Shown: positions 46,188 to 55,435 of the stretch, piece by piece
How positions within the stretch are numbered: the stretch's first letter is position 1
How the letters are laid out: the number at the start of each line of letters is the position of its first letter
Origin: Weissella confusa
GTDB taxonomy: Bacteria; Bacillota; Bacilli; Lactobacillales; Lactobacillaceae
Length of the DNA stretch: 64,000 nucleotides
Assembly: GCA_001436895.1 (NCBI GenBank)
Contig: JQAY01000003.1
Location: 124,001 to 188,000 of the forward strand
Direction of reading: 5' to 3'
Made by a program: the position numbers and the translations under genes
The notes under the pieces: model-generated
Seen by the model: only the letters and a program-made list of their open reading frames with translations
The model's database searches: none
What the model was told of the DNA's origin: nothing

Positions 46188-47531
46188 CTACTTTCCTTCG
46201 CTGTGTGCCTTAACAGCCGCAACGAACAAATCACCACGTGTTTCAAAATTAGGGAATTGATCCCATGAGGCTGCGGCTGGTGATAGCAAAATAATGTCAC
46301 CTGGCTCACTTAATTCAAATGCTGGTTCAACCGCATGTGGCGCATCCTCAGCATGAACAACTTCAATACCAAGCGCCTCACCAACAGTAGCCACCTTGTC
46401 TGCCGTTTGTCCAAAGACAACCAAAGCCTTAACGTGTGGCTTCATCGCTGCAAGCAAACGCATTTGGTCATCTCCACGATCTAAGCCACCAGCTAACAAC
46501 ACAACCGGTGCCTTAAATCCTGATAATGCCATTTCGGTTGCTTCGATATCAGTCGCCTTTGAATCGTTATAAACTTGGCGTCCTTCAAACGTGCCAACAT
46601 ATTGCAAACGGTGTTCAACCCCACCGAATTGACGCAATGTCATCGCAATTTGATTGCTTGGCACATTCATCAACTTACCAACAGCAATCGCAACCAACGC
46701 GTTTTCGACGTTGTGATCGCCTGGTACGCCGAGTTGGTTAGCTTGCATAATCGCTTCACCACGGAAGTACAACGTACCATCTAGTTCGTAAGCACCTTCT
46801 TGACTCACGTTTTGACGTGAAACTGGGACAACTGTCGCTGCAGTTTGCTTTGACAATTCAACCCATTCTTCACGATCAACGTTAATCACCAAGAAATCAT
46901 CGGAAGTTTGATTCTTCGTGATGCCCATCTTAGCTGCGACGTAGTTCTCGCGCGTGCCATGGTAATCCAAGTGAGATGCAAAAATGTTTGTGATAATCGC
47001 GATGTTTGGCTTGGCCGTTGGCATACCCATCAATTGGAATGATGAGAGCTCTGTGACAAGTGTATCGGTTGCACGCAACGTTGGTGCAACTTCACTAACC
47101 GGCGTACCGATATTTCCTGCGACGACAACAGCATGTTCGTCATCCGCTTGTGTACGTAGCACAGCTGCAATCATCTCAGTAGTCGTCGTCTTACCATTTG
47201 AACCCGTTAGCGCAATCCAAGTTCCCTTGATGTAGCGTTGTGCCATCGCAACTTCAACAAAGATCGGAATACCAGCCTCCTGCGCGGCAACCAATACTGG
47301 AATACGGTATGGAATACCTGGATTCTTAACAATTAAGTCAACGTCAGCTAACAACGCGTCAGTTTGCTCCGTCGTGAACACAACACCTTGCGCTTGCAAA
47401 GCAACAACGCGTTCATCCGTCAAATCCAATTTTGGGTCTGAAACTGTCACTTGCGCACCTTCATTCAACAACAAAGACGCAACGGCTGCCCCAGAACGTG
47501 CAAAGCCAATTACCAAAACATGCTTACTCAT
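46188..47531 (-). CDS. murD: UDP-MurNAc-L-Ala:D-Glu ligase MurD
   Basis: 447 residues. The Mur ligase ATP motif GSNGKTTTTEM and central residues such as YHGTRENYVAAK are present, with VLLAGGLDRGDD near the end. It adds D-Glu to UDP-MurNAc-L-Ala. The ATG follows AAAGGGG. A 105-bp gap with two hairpins separates it from mraY, unusual in an otherwise tight cluster. Confidence 0.97.
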   Translation of the reverse strand: MSKHVLVIGFARSGAAVASLLLNEGAQVTVSDPKLDLTDERVVALQAQGVVFTTEQTDALLADVDLIVKNPGIPYRIPVLVAAQEAGIPIFVEVAMAQRYIKGTWIALTGSNGKTTTTEMIAAVLRTQADDEHAVVVAGNIGTPVSEVAPTLRATDTLVTELSSFQLMGMPTAKPNIAIITNIFASHLDYHGTRENYVAAKMGITKNQTSDDFLVINVDREEWVELSKQTAATVVPVSRQNVSQEGAYELDGTLYFRGEAIMQANQLGVPGDHNVENALVAIAVGKLMNVPSNQIAMTLRQFGGVEHRLQYVGTFEGRQVYNDSKATDIEATEMALSGFKAPVVLLAGGLDRGDDQMRLLAAMKPHVKALVVFGQTADKVATVGEALGIEVVHAEDAPHAVEPAFELSEPGDIILLSPAAASWDQFPNFETRGDLFVAAVKAHSEGK

Positions 47532-47560
47532 GATCAGATCCCCTTTAAAAAGTTATGTAC

Positions 47561-47611
47561 GCGGGGCGTTCCCCGCACGTTTGCATAATGCAAAAAGTCG
47601 TTTAACGACTT
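47561..47611 (-). terminator. Two hairpins between mraY and murD
   Basis: Reading with the operon, AAGTCGTT-A-AACGACTT (47611-47595) is followed by TTTG, then a GC-rich GCGGGG-AACG-CCCCGC (47576-47561). The first is terminator-like but has a short T run; the second may act as a processing or mRNA-stability element. Confidence 0.55.
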
Positions 47612-47636
47612 GATATGTGTTTTAGTGAATGATGAT

Positions 47637-48629
47637 TTACTTAAAAATCACAAGATACAAAACCGCAGCAATCAATCCAACTGCCCAGAAGAATGTATCC
47701 ACTTGCCATTCATTCCATGGCTTATCTGTGTTACCAGTCAATCCACCCTTTTCAAAGCTGTGGTGAATTGGCGTCATCAAGAAAATACGCTTCTTAAAGA
47801 AGTGATAGCTTGTTACTTGAATCATAACCGTCAACGTTTCGACCATGAAAACGAAACCAATCAACAACAATGACCACTCATGGTGCAAGACCAGTGAGTT
47901 CATCGCCAAGCCGGCACCCAACGCCAATGATCCGGTATCACCCATGAAAATTGAGGCTGGATAGTGGTTAAAGACCAAGAATCCAAGCAATGCCCCAATC
48001 ATCAATGCATCCAACAAGACCATCGTCATGTCACCTTGCACGAACGCGATAATCAAGTATGCAACGTAAGCAATAATCGCTGTACCAGATGCCAAGCCGT
48101 CCAAACCATCCGTCAAGTTCGTGGCATTTGACCAACCCACAAGCCAGAAAATCGTGAACAACGTGTAAACGATGATACTGTTGATGCTACCCAAATTAAA
48201 TGGCAAATCCAACGTGAAGTCAAAGTGACCCAAGAATAGCACAGCTACTGCTAGCAATGCTGCCGCAATTTGTGAAAATAGCTTTGGCAAGAAACGTAGT
48301 CCCTCATCACGGTGATTAAAGACCTTGATACTGTCATCAAAGGCACCAACCAAAGCAAACACAACGATTGCAATCAACGTTGCCCAACCAGTTGACGCAT
48401 TAGCACCCGTTGCAAAGGCCAAGATAATAAAACCGATAATAACTACCGGAATAAATCCTGCACCACCCATAGTAGGTGTTCCAGCCTTAGCAGCGTGATC
48501 TGGTCCATTTTCACCTGAGCGCATCACTAATTGTTGCACCTTTATTTTCTTGAACCAATTCCTCAAACGCGGTACTACGATGATGGTTGCAATCAACCCC
48601 ACCAATAGTCCGAGTAACAAAGTCGACAT
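47637..48629 (-). CDS. mraY: Phospho-MurNAc-pentapeptide transferase MraY
   Basis: 330 residues with about ten TM helices. Catalytic acidic motifs are NLTDGLDGLASGT and the loop region FMGDTGSLALG; the C-terminus carries MTPIHHSFE. It links phospho-MurNAc-pentapeptide to undecaprenyl phosphate to make lipid I. It lies 29 bp after the pbp gene. Confidence 0.97.
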   Translation of the reverse strand: MSTLLLGLLVGLIATIIVVPRLRNWFKKIKVQQLVMRSGENGPDHAAKAGTPTMGGAGFIPVVIIGFIILAFATGANASTGWATLIAIVVFALVGAFDDSIKVFNHRDEGLRFLPKLFSQIAAALLAVAVLFLGHFDFTLDLPFNLGSINSIIVYTLFTIFWLVGWSNATNLTDGLDGLASGTAIIAYVAYLIIAFVQGDMTMVLLDALMIGALLGFLVFNHYPASIFMGDTGSLALGAGLAMNSLVLHHEWSLLLIGFVFMVETLTVMIQVTSYHFFKKRIFLMTPIHHSFEKGGLTGNTDKPWNEWQVDTFFWAVGLIAAVLYLVIFK

Positions 48630-48658
48630 TTGACTTCTCCTCTCTTATAAACCCTTAT

Positions 48659-50851
48659 TTATTCCGCTTTCGCGTTTTTAAACTCAACTGTTATTTCATG
48701 ATAGCCATCAGCCAATTGTGTATCAGGGTTAATGGATTGCGTTGCCACAAAACCATCCCCCTTAATAATTGGTTTGATATCGGCTAACTTTGCCCACGCG
48801 AGGACATCACTCTTCGACCAACCGTGCATGTCTGGTACGGCAATATTTTTACCCGTATTCAAGAATACACGTTGGTTAGTCAACGACTTCTGTCCGCCTG
48901 CTGGCGTTTGTTGCTTAATAGTGTCCCCATCACCCATGACTAATGGTGTCAAGTTCGCTGCAGCAACTTCTTTTTCCGCCTCGGCAGTTGAGCCACCGAC
49001 AACTGTCGGAACAGTCACTTGTTGGTCTGCACTAAGAACCACTTTATTATCCTCATCCGAGCTCTGCAAAGCTTGCTGCATAACCGTAATGAACATATCT
49101 GACATATCTTTAGCAATATTCTCTGTATTTTGTTGTGGCTCCTTTGTCACAATGTACATCAAATATCTTGGATCATCAGATGGTGCCATTCCCATCCACG
49201 AATGAATTTCATGATTATTATCTCCTGGTGTTGAATAACCAGTCGACGTCGCAATTTGAGCAGTTCCAGATTTACCAGTTGTTCGTACATCTGGAATGGC
49301 ATACGCCTTACCCAATCCGTACTCTGAATAGATAACATCTTCCAACTGCTTACGAGTAGCTTCCGCCGTTGACTTTTTAATCGGCTTTGAAACTACCTTT
49401 CGCTTAGCTTGAAAAACAACTTTCTTGGAGTTGGGATCAACCACCTTTTCCACCAAATGTGGTTGAATTTCCTCACCGTTACCGGCAATCGCTGTATATG
49501 CCTGAATCATTTGCAACGGCGTCACAGAAATTGCTTGCCCATATGATGTATTAGCCTGTTCAATCGGATACTTAAATTGCATCATACCCGTTTCTTCGTT
49601 AGGCAAATCAGACTTTGTTGACTTCAAAAAGCGGAATTTCTTGATGTAATTCTGCCAGGTTTCGGCGCCCATCTTTTGCTCGGTCAAAGCCATTGCAACG
49701 TTAGATGATTCAGCGATTCCACGTGCATACGTGATTGTTCCCCAACCTTGACCATTATTCCAATCAGTAACTGCCTTGTCACCAATTTTCAAGGTTCCTG
49801 ATTGGTAATAAGCATCGCCATTCCAATTATCAGTATCAATGGCCGCTGCCAACGTGATACCCTTCATGACAGATCCCGGTTCATACACCGATTCAGAAAT
49901 TTCGTTCGTCCAATAATCGCCAATACCATCACCGGTCGTTGCGTTAAACGAAGGTCGTTGGGTCGTCGCCACAATATTACCAGTCTGCGTGTCCAAAAGA
50001 ATCGCCAATGCAGACTTTGGCTTCATATCATCATACAAATTCTGCATCTTATCTTCGAGCGTCGTCTGGAGTTTTGTATTTATGGTTGTATAAATATCAT
50101 ACCCGTTTTTAGCAGATTGGTCTTCCTTTGAGACACTTGTATCTTCACTATCAATTGAAGTCGACTTAACACCAGCCTTACCTGTCAATTGCTTGTTATA
50201 CTTTTGCTCGATTCCCATCAAACCAGCAATTGTACGTGTGCCGGTTTTCTCATCGTTCTTTTCAGTCGTATAACCAATGACATTAGATGCAAACACGCCA
50301 TTTGGATAGAAGCGAGACGCACTATTCGTAAAGGTAATGCCAGGTATTTTCAAAGCCATAATCTTCTTATAGGTTTGCGAGTCGATTTTCAATCCGCGAG
50401 CACCAAATTGGACTTGCTTTAATTTGTTTGCACGCCCCTTTTTTAGGGTATCGACATAATGCTTTGGTTCGCCACCCAAAATACCTGACAATTGTTTAGC
50501 AACCGTTTCATCCTGACTTGGCTTAACGTAGGCCGGCTTTCCTGAACTCGTCTTTTGTGTATCGTCAATAATAGCAACCAGTGTGTACGTGGTTGCATTT
50601 TCCGCTAACGGATTTCCAACAGAATCAAATATTTCCCCACGTTTGGGTTGGACCGTGTTCTGACTTCGGTAAATGAGTTGAGCGGCTTCGTTTAACTTAT
50701 GCCCCTTCACATCTTTTGTGATGGCAACATAAGAAAAACGGACCCCCAACACAACCAAAATCAGTAACATAGTACTTACTAGCACAAGGCCTGTAATACG
50801 ACTGTTTTTATCCGATTGGTTACGTTTTGGCATCCGCTGTTTCTTCACCAT
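48659..50851 (-). CDS. pbp2X: Penicillin-binding transpeptidase (PBP2X/FtsI type) with PASTA
   Basis: 730 residues. A short cytosolic basic tail and TM helix (about 18-42) lead to the PBP dimerisation domain (RGEIFDSVGNPLAEN) and transpeptidase domain: SVMK with catalytic Ser327, SSN in SSNVAMAL, and KSGTAQIA. Two C-terminal PASTA-like repeats (about 605-730) end the protein. It is the septal wall transpeptidase. It follows ftsL by one base. Confidence 0.95.
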   Translation of the reverse strand: MVKKQRMPKRNQSDKNSRITGLVLVSTMLLILVVLGVRFSYVAITKDVKGHKLNEAAQLIYRSQNTVQPKRGEIFDSVGNPLAENATTYTLVAIIDDTQKTSSGKPAYVKPSQDETVAKQLSGILGGEPKHYVDTLKKGRANKLKQVQFGARGLKIDSQTYKKIMALKIPGITFTNSASRFYPNGVFASNVIGYTTEKNDEKTGTRTIAGLMGIEQKYNKQLTGKAGVKSTSIDSEDTSVSKEDQSAKNGYDIYTTINTKLQTTLEDKMQNLYDDMKPKSALAILLDTQTGNIVATTQRPSFNATTGDGIGDYWTNEISESVYEPGSVMKGITLAAAIDTDNWNGDAYYQSGTLKIGDKAVTDWNNGQGWGTITYARGIAESSNVAMALTEQKMGAETWQNYIKKFRFLKSTKSDLPNEETGMMQFKYPIEQANTSYGQAISVTPLQMIQAYTAIAGNGEEIQPHLVEKVVDPNSKKVVFQAKRKVVSKPIKKSTAEATRKQLEDVIYSEYGLGKAYAIPDVRTTGKSGTAQIATSTGYSTPGDNNHEIHSWMGMAPSDDPRYLMYIVTKEPQQNTENIAKDMSDMFITVMQQALQSSDEDNKVVLSADQQVTVPTVVGGSTAEAEKEVAAANLTPLVMGDGDTIKQQTPAGGQKSLTNQRVFLNTGKNIAVPDMHGWSKSDVLAWAKLADIKPIIKGDGFVATQSINPDTQLADGYHEITVEFKNAKAE

Positions 50852-50852
50852 G

Positions 50853-51224
50853 CTACTTCACGTTCCTTATGTTTTGGTTTTGAAGTGTCAATCCGTTCTT
50901 AGCCGCAATATCGTTCAAACGACTTGGGCTCGTCAAATCACTTACTTCTTGCTTCAAATCATTGTTTTGATTACGTACCTTTTCAAGGGAAGCTGACGTT
51001 GTCGCTAATTGTGAGTTTGCTGTTGCTGCTCGGTTTGACGTGTGTACGACAACCATCGCCATAAAGACAACTACGAAAGCAGTCGCCACGCAAAAGGCGA
51101 TATCGATAGCGTTAAAGCCCGGCTTTTCTAGCTTATGCTTAACGACACGAACGCGTGGGCGTTGTTGTGGTTGATCAACTTTGCGAGGTGACGTTGTGTG
51201 CGTGTAATTTGGCATTGCATCCAT
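50853..51224 (-). CDS. ftsL: Cell division protein FtsL
   Basis: 123 residues: a basic N-terminus, one TM helix (about 38-60, IDIAFCVATAFVVVFMAMVV) and a leucine-zipper-like coiled coil (about 62-110). Sequence is poorly conserved in the family, and the call rests on topology and its place between rsmH and the PBP gene. Confidence 0.9.
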   Translation of the reverse strand: MDAMPNYTHTTSPRKVDQPQQRPRVRVVKHKLEKPGFNAIDIAFCVATAFVVVFMAMVVVHTSNRAATANSQLATTSASLEKVRNQNNDLKQEVSDLTSPSRLNDIAAKNGLTLQNQNIRNVK

Positions 51225-51268
51225 GATGTTCAGATCCTTTCTTCACCGTCCATCATGGGCGGCCTATG

Positions 51269-52213
51269 CTATCGTAGTCGTTCGATGACGCGCAACTTTG
51301 CTGAATGAGCGCGGTGATTGTTAGCCATTTCTTCTTCTGAAGGTAAGATTGGCTTACGCGTCACGAGTTTATAATCAGGTTGCATCTCATCCGGAATGAT
51401 TGGCAAGCCAGCTGGCAATTCAGGAACTGCCGTCTTTTCCTTAAACATCGTCTTAACTAGGCGATCTTCAAGTGAATGGAAAGTGATGACCGAAATGCGA
51501 CCACCAACCTTCAACATATCCAAAGCTTGTGCGAGTGATTCTTCAACCACACCCAATTCATCATTCACGGCAATTCGAATGGCTTGGAATGAACGCTTGG
51601 CCGGATGACCACCCGTTCGGCGAGCCGCTGCAGGAATTGCTGACTTGATGACTTCAACCAATTCAAACGTTGTTTCGATTGGTTGAATTTCACGTTGGCG
51701 TTCAATCGCACGAGCAATTTGCTTAGCGAATTTTTCTTCACCGTAACGTGACAAGATACGTAGTAAGTCGTGGAAATCCCACTCATTCACTACTGTACGC
51801 GCCGTCAATTCTTGTGATTGATTCATGCGCATATCAAGTGGGGCATCATAGTTATATGAAAAGCCACGTTGTCCATCATCGAATTGTGGTGATGAAACAC
51901 CCAAATCGTAAACGATACCATCAATTTCCGTTACGCCAACTTCAGCAAGTGCATCGCGCAAATTGCGGAAATTGTTCTGAATGAAAGCGACCTTGCCTTC
52001 AGCCAACTCAGTAGCCAAATGTTCTTTATTATAGTTAATTGCCGTAATGTCTTGATCAAATGACCAAAGCTTTCCGGTCGTCAAACGACTCGCTAACAAC
52101 TGTGAATGACCACCGCCACCCAACGTTGCATCAACATATGTTCCGTCTGGCTTAACATTTAAATTATCAATTGCTTCGTTAAGCAATACGGTTACGTGAT
52201 TGAACTCCGTCAT
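51269..52213 (-). CDS. rsmH: 16S rRNA (cytosine-1402 N4) methyltransferase
   Basis: 314 residues. SAM-binding [27 protein letters not shown], and [15 protein letters not shown] are the signature motifs of RsmH (MraW). It modifies C1402 in the P site. It lies 47 bp downstream of mraZ, as in most dcw clusters. Confidence 0.96.
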   Translation of the reverse strand: MTEFNHVTVLLNEAIDNLNVKPDGTYVDATLGGGGHSQLLASRLTTGKLWSFDQDITAINYNKEHLATELAEGKVAFIQNNFRNLRDALAEVGVTEIDGIVYDLGVSSPQFDDGQRGFSYNYDAPLDMRMNQSQELTARTVVNEWDFHDLLRILSRYGEEKFAKQIARAIERQREIQPIETTFELVEVIKSAIPAAARRTGGHPAKRSFQAIRIAVNDELGVVEESLAQALDMLKVGGRISVITFHSLEDRLVKTMFKEKTAVPELPAGLPIIPDEMQPDYKLVTRKPILPSEEEMANNHRAHSAKLRVIERLR

Positions 52214-52260
52214 ATGTAATTGCCTGTTCGACCTTTCTAGTTTGTCTCAAAACATTGCCG

Positions 52261-52695
52261 TTAGAAGCCTAAATCTTCCAACCCATCAGCAATGTCATCA
52301 AAATTCTCTGCAGTTTCTTCTTCATAAGCTTGCCACTTCTCGGCACTCCAAAGTTCGAATGTATCATCACCCAAACCAAAGACCGTGACATCCTTATCGA
52401 TATTTGCGTATTCACGCAAAGTTGGTGATAGGTTCACACGACCTTGCTTGTCGAATTCAACTTCTGTCGCACCACCGAAGACAAAACGCTTAAATTGGCG
52501 CGCCTTGGCATTCGTTTCTGGCAATGCGTTAATCTTAGTTGAAAAATCTTCCCAGCCTTGCATTGTGTAAGCACGTAGTGAATGATCCATCCAACGTGTA
52601 ATCACAAAGGATTCACCCAACTGATTACGGAATTTTGCGGGGATAATCAACCGGTTCTTAGTATCCAACGTGTGTTGGTAAGTTCCCATGAACAT
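52261..52695 (-). CDS. mraZ: Transcriptional regulator MraZ
   Basis: 144 residues, standard. Two swapped-hairpin repeats carry DTKNRLIIPAKFR (about 11-23) and DKQGRVNLSPTLREYA (about 84-99). MraZ binds phased repeats upstream of its own operon and regulates the dcw cluster. It is the first gene of the cluster, with GGGGG-rich RBS 8-12 bases before the ATG and a set of GTGG boxes upstream. Confidence 0.96.
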   Translation of the reverse strand: MFMGTYQHTLDTKNRLIIPAKFRNQLGESFVITRWMDHSLRAYTMQGWEDFSTKINALPETNAKARQFKRFVFGGATEVEFDKQGRVNLSPTLREYANIDKDVTVFGLGDDTFELWSAEKWQAYEEETAENFDDIADGLEDLGF

Positions 52696-52780
52696 CGGCG
52701 ATACCCCCTTTCAATTTATTCAGCAATTTCAGGTGCTGTGGCGTATTGAGAATAGTCGACATTTCAATACATTTAATTTA

Positions 52781-52830
52781 CCACAATCTCCCACCTTCCA
52801 CCACCTACCCCCACGTTCTACCACTGGGAT
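52781..52830 (-). promoter_or_regulatory. MraZ operator: five GTGG boxes at exact 10-bp period
   Basis: On the minus strand GTGG recurs at 10-bp spacing five times (CCAC on the plus strand at 52781, 52791, 52801, 52811, 52821). This is the phased-repeat pattern bound by MraZ oligomers. A weak promoter TTTTGA-16-TATATC (52828 onwards) would start transcription at the first box, so MraZ binding would block it. Confidence 0.85.
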
Positions 52831-52995
52831 ATATGGTGTATTTTAGGGTTCAAAAGCCTATTACACCGGGCTTAACGCTCCTTTTTAACAGTCACTTTAC
52901 AAGTTTTCGAATAACTTTAGAAAATGAAGAATTTTTTAAGGTTATAAGGTCAAATCCTTGATATACCAACGGTTAACACCTTACTTATGAAGATG
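52831..52995. other. Intergenic region between the two GTGG clusters
   Basis: AT-rich. It probably holds the mraZ promoter on its left side. On the plus strand TTGATA (about 52958) is a possible -35, but no good -10 lies at the right spacing. No ORF is convincing. Confidence 0.4.
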
Positions 52996-53046
52996 GTGGG
53001 AGGTGGGGGACAGTGGGTGGGAAGATTAGGTGGTGGAAAGTGGTGG
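52996..53046 (+). repeat. Second, oppositely oriented GTGG cluster
   Basis: On the plus strand GTGG falls at 52996, 53003, 53013, 53033 and 53043 (plus offset copies at 53017, 53030 and 53040). Four of these keep the 10-bp phase with one box missing at 53023. It points away from mraZ, towards a region without a recognisable gene. Confidence 0.65.
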
Positions 53047-53153
53047 GAATTTGTCCAAAAATGGGTGACATCTCCACTCACCCCAGCAACACGTCCTAAC
53101 AACCGCCATCACTTTCGCTGTAATTGGGCACAATCCCCACTCAGGCTTCAGAC
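53047..53153. other. Gene-free stretch between GTGG cluster and terminator
   Basis: About 110 bases with two CCACTCA copies (about 53074 and 53138) but no credible ORF on either strand. The small ORFs spanning it read through GTGG repeats as Gly/Trp and are not gene-like. Confidence 0.4.
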
Positions 53154-53195
53154 CACAAAAAAACGCGACCTCGAAACCAAGGTCGCGTTTTTGTG
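53154..53195. terminator. Strong bidirectional terminator
   Basis: ACGCGACCT and AGGTCGCGT pair around eight bases, extended by CACAAAAA/TTTTTGTG. It ends the small membrane protein gene on the minus strand and could also end a plus-strand transcript coming from the GTGG cluster. Confidence 0.9.
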
Positions 53196-53197
53196 AT

Positions 53198-53578
53198 TTA
53201 AATTTCGCGGAAACCGCCATCAACTGGAATTTGATCCTCGATGTCGACTTCTTCTTCTTGTCCGCGGGTAAAGGCGAACAACTCAATGACGAAATAAAGG
53301 GCTGCCAAATAGTAGCCAAACATCGCTGAGTTTAATTGTAGCCAGACTGATACTAAGAAAATCAGTGGCCACACAAACATCAAGTACCAGAAAGCACCAC
53401 GCTTACGCAAGAAAGCTCCCGCAATGGCACTGAAAATCATGTTTGCCACAAACAATGAAAAAATAATCTTAACATTCGCTGTCAACGGTGATTCGTTAAT
53501 TGCAAACGGTACTAACCACCCCAAGATTGGCATCCAAATCCAGAACCGCCAATCCCACGCTTCTTTCAAACGTTTCAT
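53198..53578 (-). CDS. Small membrane protein of unknown function
   Basis: 126 residues with about four hydrophobic helices (near 12-27, 36-58, 64-83 and 86-105) and an acidic C-terminal tail (GQEEEVDIEDQIPVDGG). I do not recognise the family. It is the last gene of the prmA-rsmE series, 48 bp from rsmE, and has a strong terminator. Its ATG and hydrophobic pattern support a real gene. Confidence 0.75.
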   Translation of the reverse strand: MKRLKEAWDWRFWIWMPILGWLVPFAINESPLTANVKIIFSLFVANMIFSAIAGAFLRKRGAFWYLMFVWPLIFLVSVWLQLNSAMFGYYLAALYFVIELFAFTRGQEEEVDIEDQIPVDGGFREI

Positions 53579-53626
53579 ATCAATTCCCCTTTTAACATCC
53601 CTGCAACGATGTTAACCTTAAAAATT

Positions 53627-54373
53627 CTAACGTGCTAACTCCAGTGCGTAACTCAGTGCGCTCAACGCATAAAGCGGCGCTGTCTCGGCTCGCAAAATAC
53701 GTGGACCGAGTCCTGCTGGCACAAAGCCAAACGTCTTCGTTAACAAGTCTAACTCACTTTCCTTTAAACCACCTTCAGGTCCGACCAAAAAGGCGATTTT
53801 ATCACCTGGATTCAAGCGTCTAAACTGAGCCACTAGTTGTGCTGTTTCACCCTGCTTAGCGCTCTCTTCCCAGGCAACAATTTTAACCATATCATCAGGT
53901 AGCACCAAATCACGTAGTTTTTCAACGTACGTTACATCCGGCACCCGCAAACGGTGTGATTGTTCAGCTGCGCCTTGGGCAATCTTTTGCAAACGTGCCA
54001 GCTTTTTATCGGCTTTCATCCCCCAATGGACGACTGACCAATCTGTCTCCACGATAATCACGTGGTGAACCCCTAACTCAGTTGCCTTTTGAACCACCAA
54101 TTCGGGCTTATCACCCTTAGCTAGGCCAAGGATGATTGTTGTCTCCACCGGCAATTCAACATCGGTTGTCACTTCTTCAACTATGCGCATTGTTGTCGTT
54201 TCATCGTCAATACAAATCACTTCAGCCACTACCATCGTTTGTTGATCGGGATACACAAATTCTGCCTGCGTGCCCTCTTTACCACGAAGAACCGTCATCA
54301 AATGATGCTGAACATCTTCTGGTAGCACAAATTCTTGACCGGTTGGCGCTTCAGTCAAAAAATAACGTTGCAT
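53627..54373 (-). CDS. rsmE: 16S rRNA (uridine-1498 N3) methyltransferase
   Basis: 248 residues. An N-terminal PUA-like domain (QRYFLTEAP) is followed by the SPOUT knot with LVGPEGGLKESELDLL and LGPRILRAETAPLYALSAL. It methylates U1498 of 16S rRNA. It overlaps the prmA stop codon by one base. Confidence 0.95.
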   Translation of the reverse strand: MQRYFLTEAPTGQEFVLPEDVQHHLMTVLRGKEGTQAEFVYPDQQTMVVAEVICIDDETTTMRIVEEVTTDVELPVETTIILGLAKGDKPELVVQKATELGVHHVIIVETDWSVVHWGMKADKKLARLQKIAQGAAEQSHRLRVPDVTYVEKLRDLVLPDDMVKIVAWEESAKQGETAQLVAQFRRLNPGDKIAFLVGPEGGLKESELDLLTKTFGFVPAGLGPRILRAETAPLYALSALSYALELAR

Positions 54374-55326
54374 TATTCGTCCTCGCTTTTACGGTGAGCA
54401 ATCAAACCATACCATTCACCAAGCTTCATCGTCTCATCAAGTGCATAGCCATTTTCTTCCAACTTCGCAATAATCGTTTGGGCCTTGTCTTCATAAATAC
54501 CTGACAACAAGAACTTACCACCAGGACGCAAAACGCTATCAACTTGTGGAATCAATGGCACAAGCACTTCAGCCAACATGTTAGCCACAACAATATCAAA
54601 TTCTTGCGCTGGCACGTCGCTTAGCAAGTCACTTGCCATTACCTGGATATCTGAGGCAACTGGGTTCAAGTCCAAATTACCTTGTGCTGAGCGTACAGCT
54701 ACTTCATCGATATCAGTACCAAGTACCTTATCAGCACCCAACAACTTCGCTGCAATCCCCAGAACACCTGAACCAGTTCCAACGTCAAGCAAACGCTCAC
54801 CACCACGTACAACAATTTCGAGCGCTTGCATCATCAAACGCGTCGTTGGGTGCGTTCCAGTTCCAAAGGCCATTCCTGGGTCCAGTACGATTACCTTTTC
54901 ACCTTCTTGGGCCGGTTGGTACTCTTCCCACTTAGGCACAACCGTCAAATGACGTGTCACGCGAACTGGGTGGTAATACTTTTGCCATTCCGTTGCCCAA
55001 TCTTCGTCCTTAACAGCACTGGTCGTCACCTTACCCGGTGTTGCATCAAGCCCAAATGACGCCAATTGGTTCACGCGCATTTGCACATCATTGATGACTT
55101 CGGGCAAATTAACATCTTCTGCAAAATATCCAGCAACAGTCGCACCTGACTCACGGTGTTCAACCACATCCCAGTCAACCCACACAGTGGCATCGGCAGG
55201 CTCGTAGCTGTTCACATCAGCCGCGTCATCGATTTGGATACCTTCTGCTCCGGCTTCCATCAAAATGTTGCTGACGGCTTCAACAGCCTCAGTTTGTGTC
55301 TCAACAATTATTTCTTGCCAACTCAT
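54373..55326 (-). CDS. prmA: Ribosomal protein L11 methyltransferase
   Basis: 317 residues from the ATG at 55326, which is better placed after GAGGAAG than the upstream GTG. The SAM-binding site is DVGTGSGVLGIAAKLLGA, with VVANMLAEVLVPL and an N-terminal substrate-binding domain. It trimethylates L11. It is coupled to rsmE by TAATG. Confidence 0.95.
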   Translation of the reverse strand: MSWQEIIVETQTEAVEAVSNILMEAGAEGIQIDDAADVNSYEPADATVWVDWDVVEHRESGATVAGYFAEDVNLPEVINDVQMRVNQLASFGLDATPGKVTTSAVKDEDWATEWQKYYHPVRVTRHLTVVPKWEEYQPAQEGEKVIVLDPGMAFGTGTHPTTRLMMQALEIVVRGGERLLDVGTGSGVLGIAAKLLGADKVLGTDIDEVAVRSAQGNLDLNPVASDIQVMASDLLSDVPAQEFDIVVANMLAEVLVPLIPQVDSVLRPGGKFLLSGIYEDKAQTIIAKLEENGYALDETMKLGEWYGLIAHRKSEDE

Positions 55327-55383
55327 CAGCACTTCCTCATCACTTCGTTATAGTCTTAACAACAGAATAACATAAAGTTGCAC

Positions 55384-55416
55384 AAAAAAACGAGAGATAC
55401 AGTTGTATCTCTCGTT
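55384..55416 (-). terminator. Terminator after pyk
   Basis: AACGAGAGATACA-GT-TGTATCTCTCGTT on the minus strand is followed by a run of T. Confidence 0.9.
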
Positions 55417-55435
55417 CTTAATTAACAACTAATAA

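Noticed and set aside
52781..53046. GTGG repeats as a CRISPR array
   Set aside because: Units are only 10 bp with a 4-bp conserved core and no spacers of CRISPR length; the position upstream of mraZ explains them better.
52987..53196. Gly/Trp-rich 69-residue ORF
   Set aside because: Its composition comes from reading GTGG repeats; there is no ribosome binding site and it runs into the terminator.
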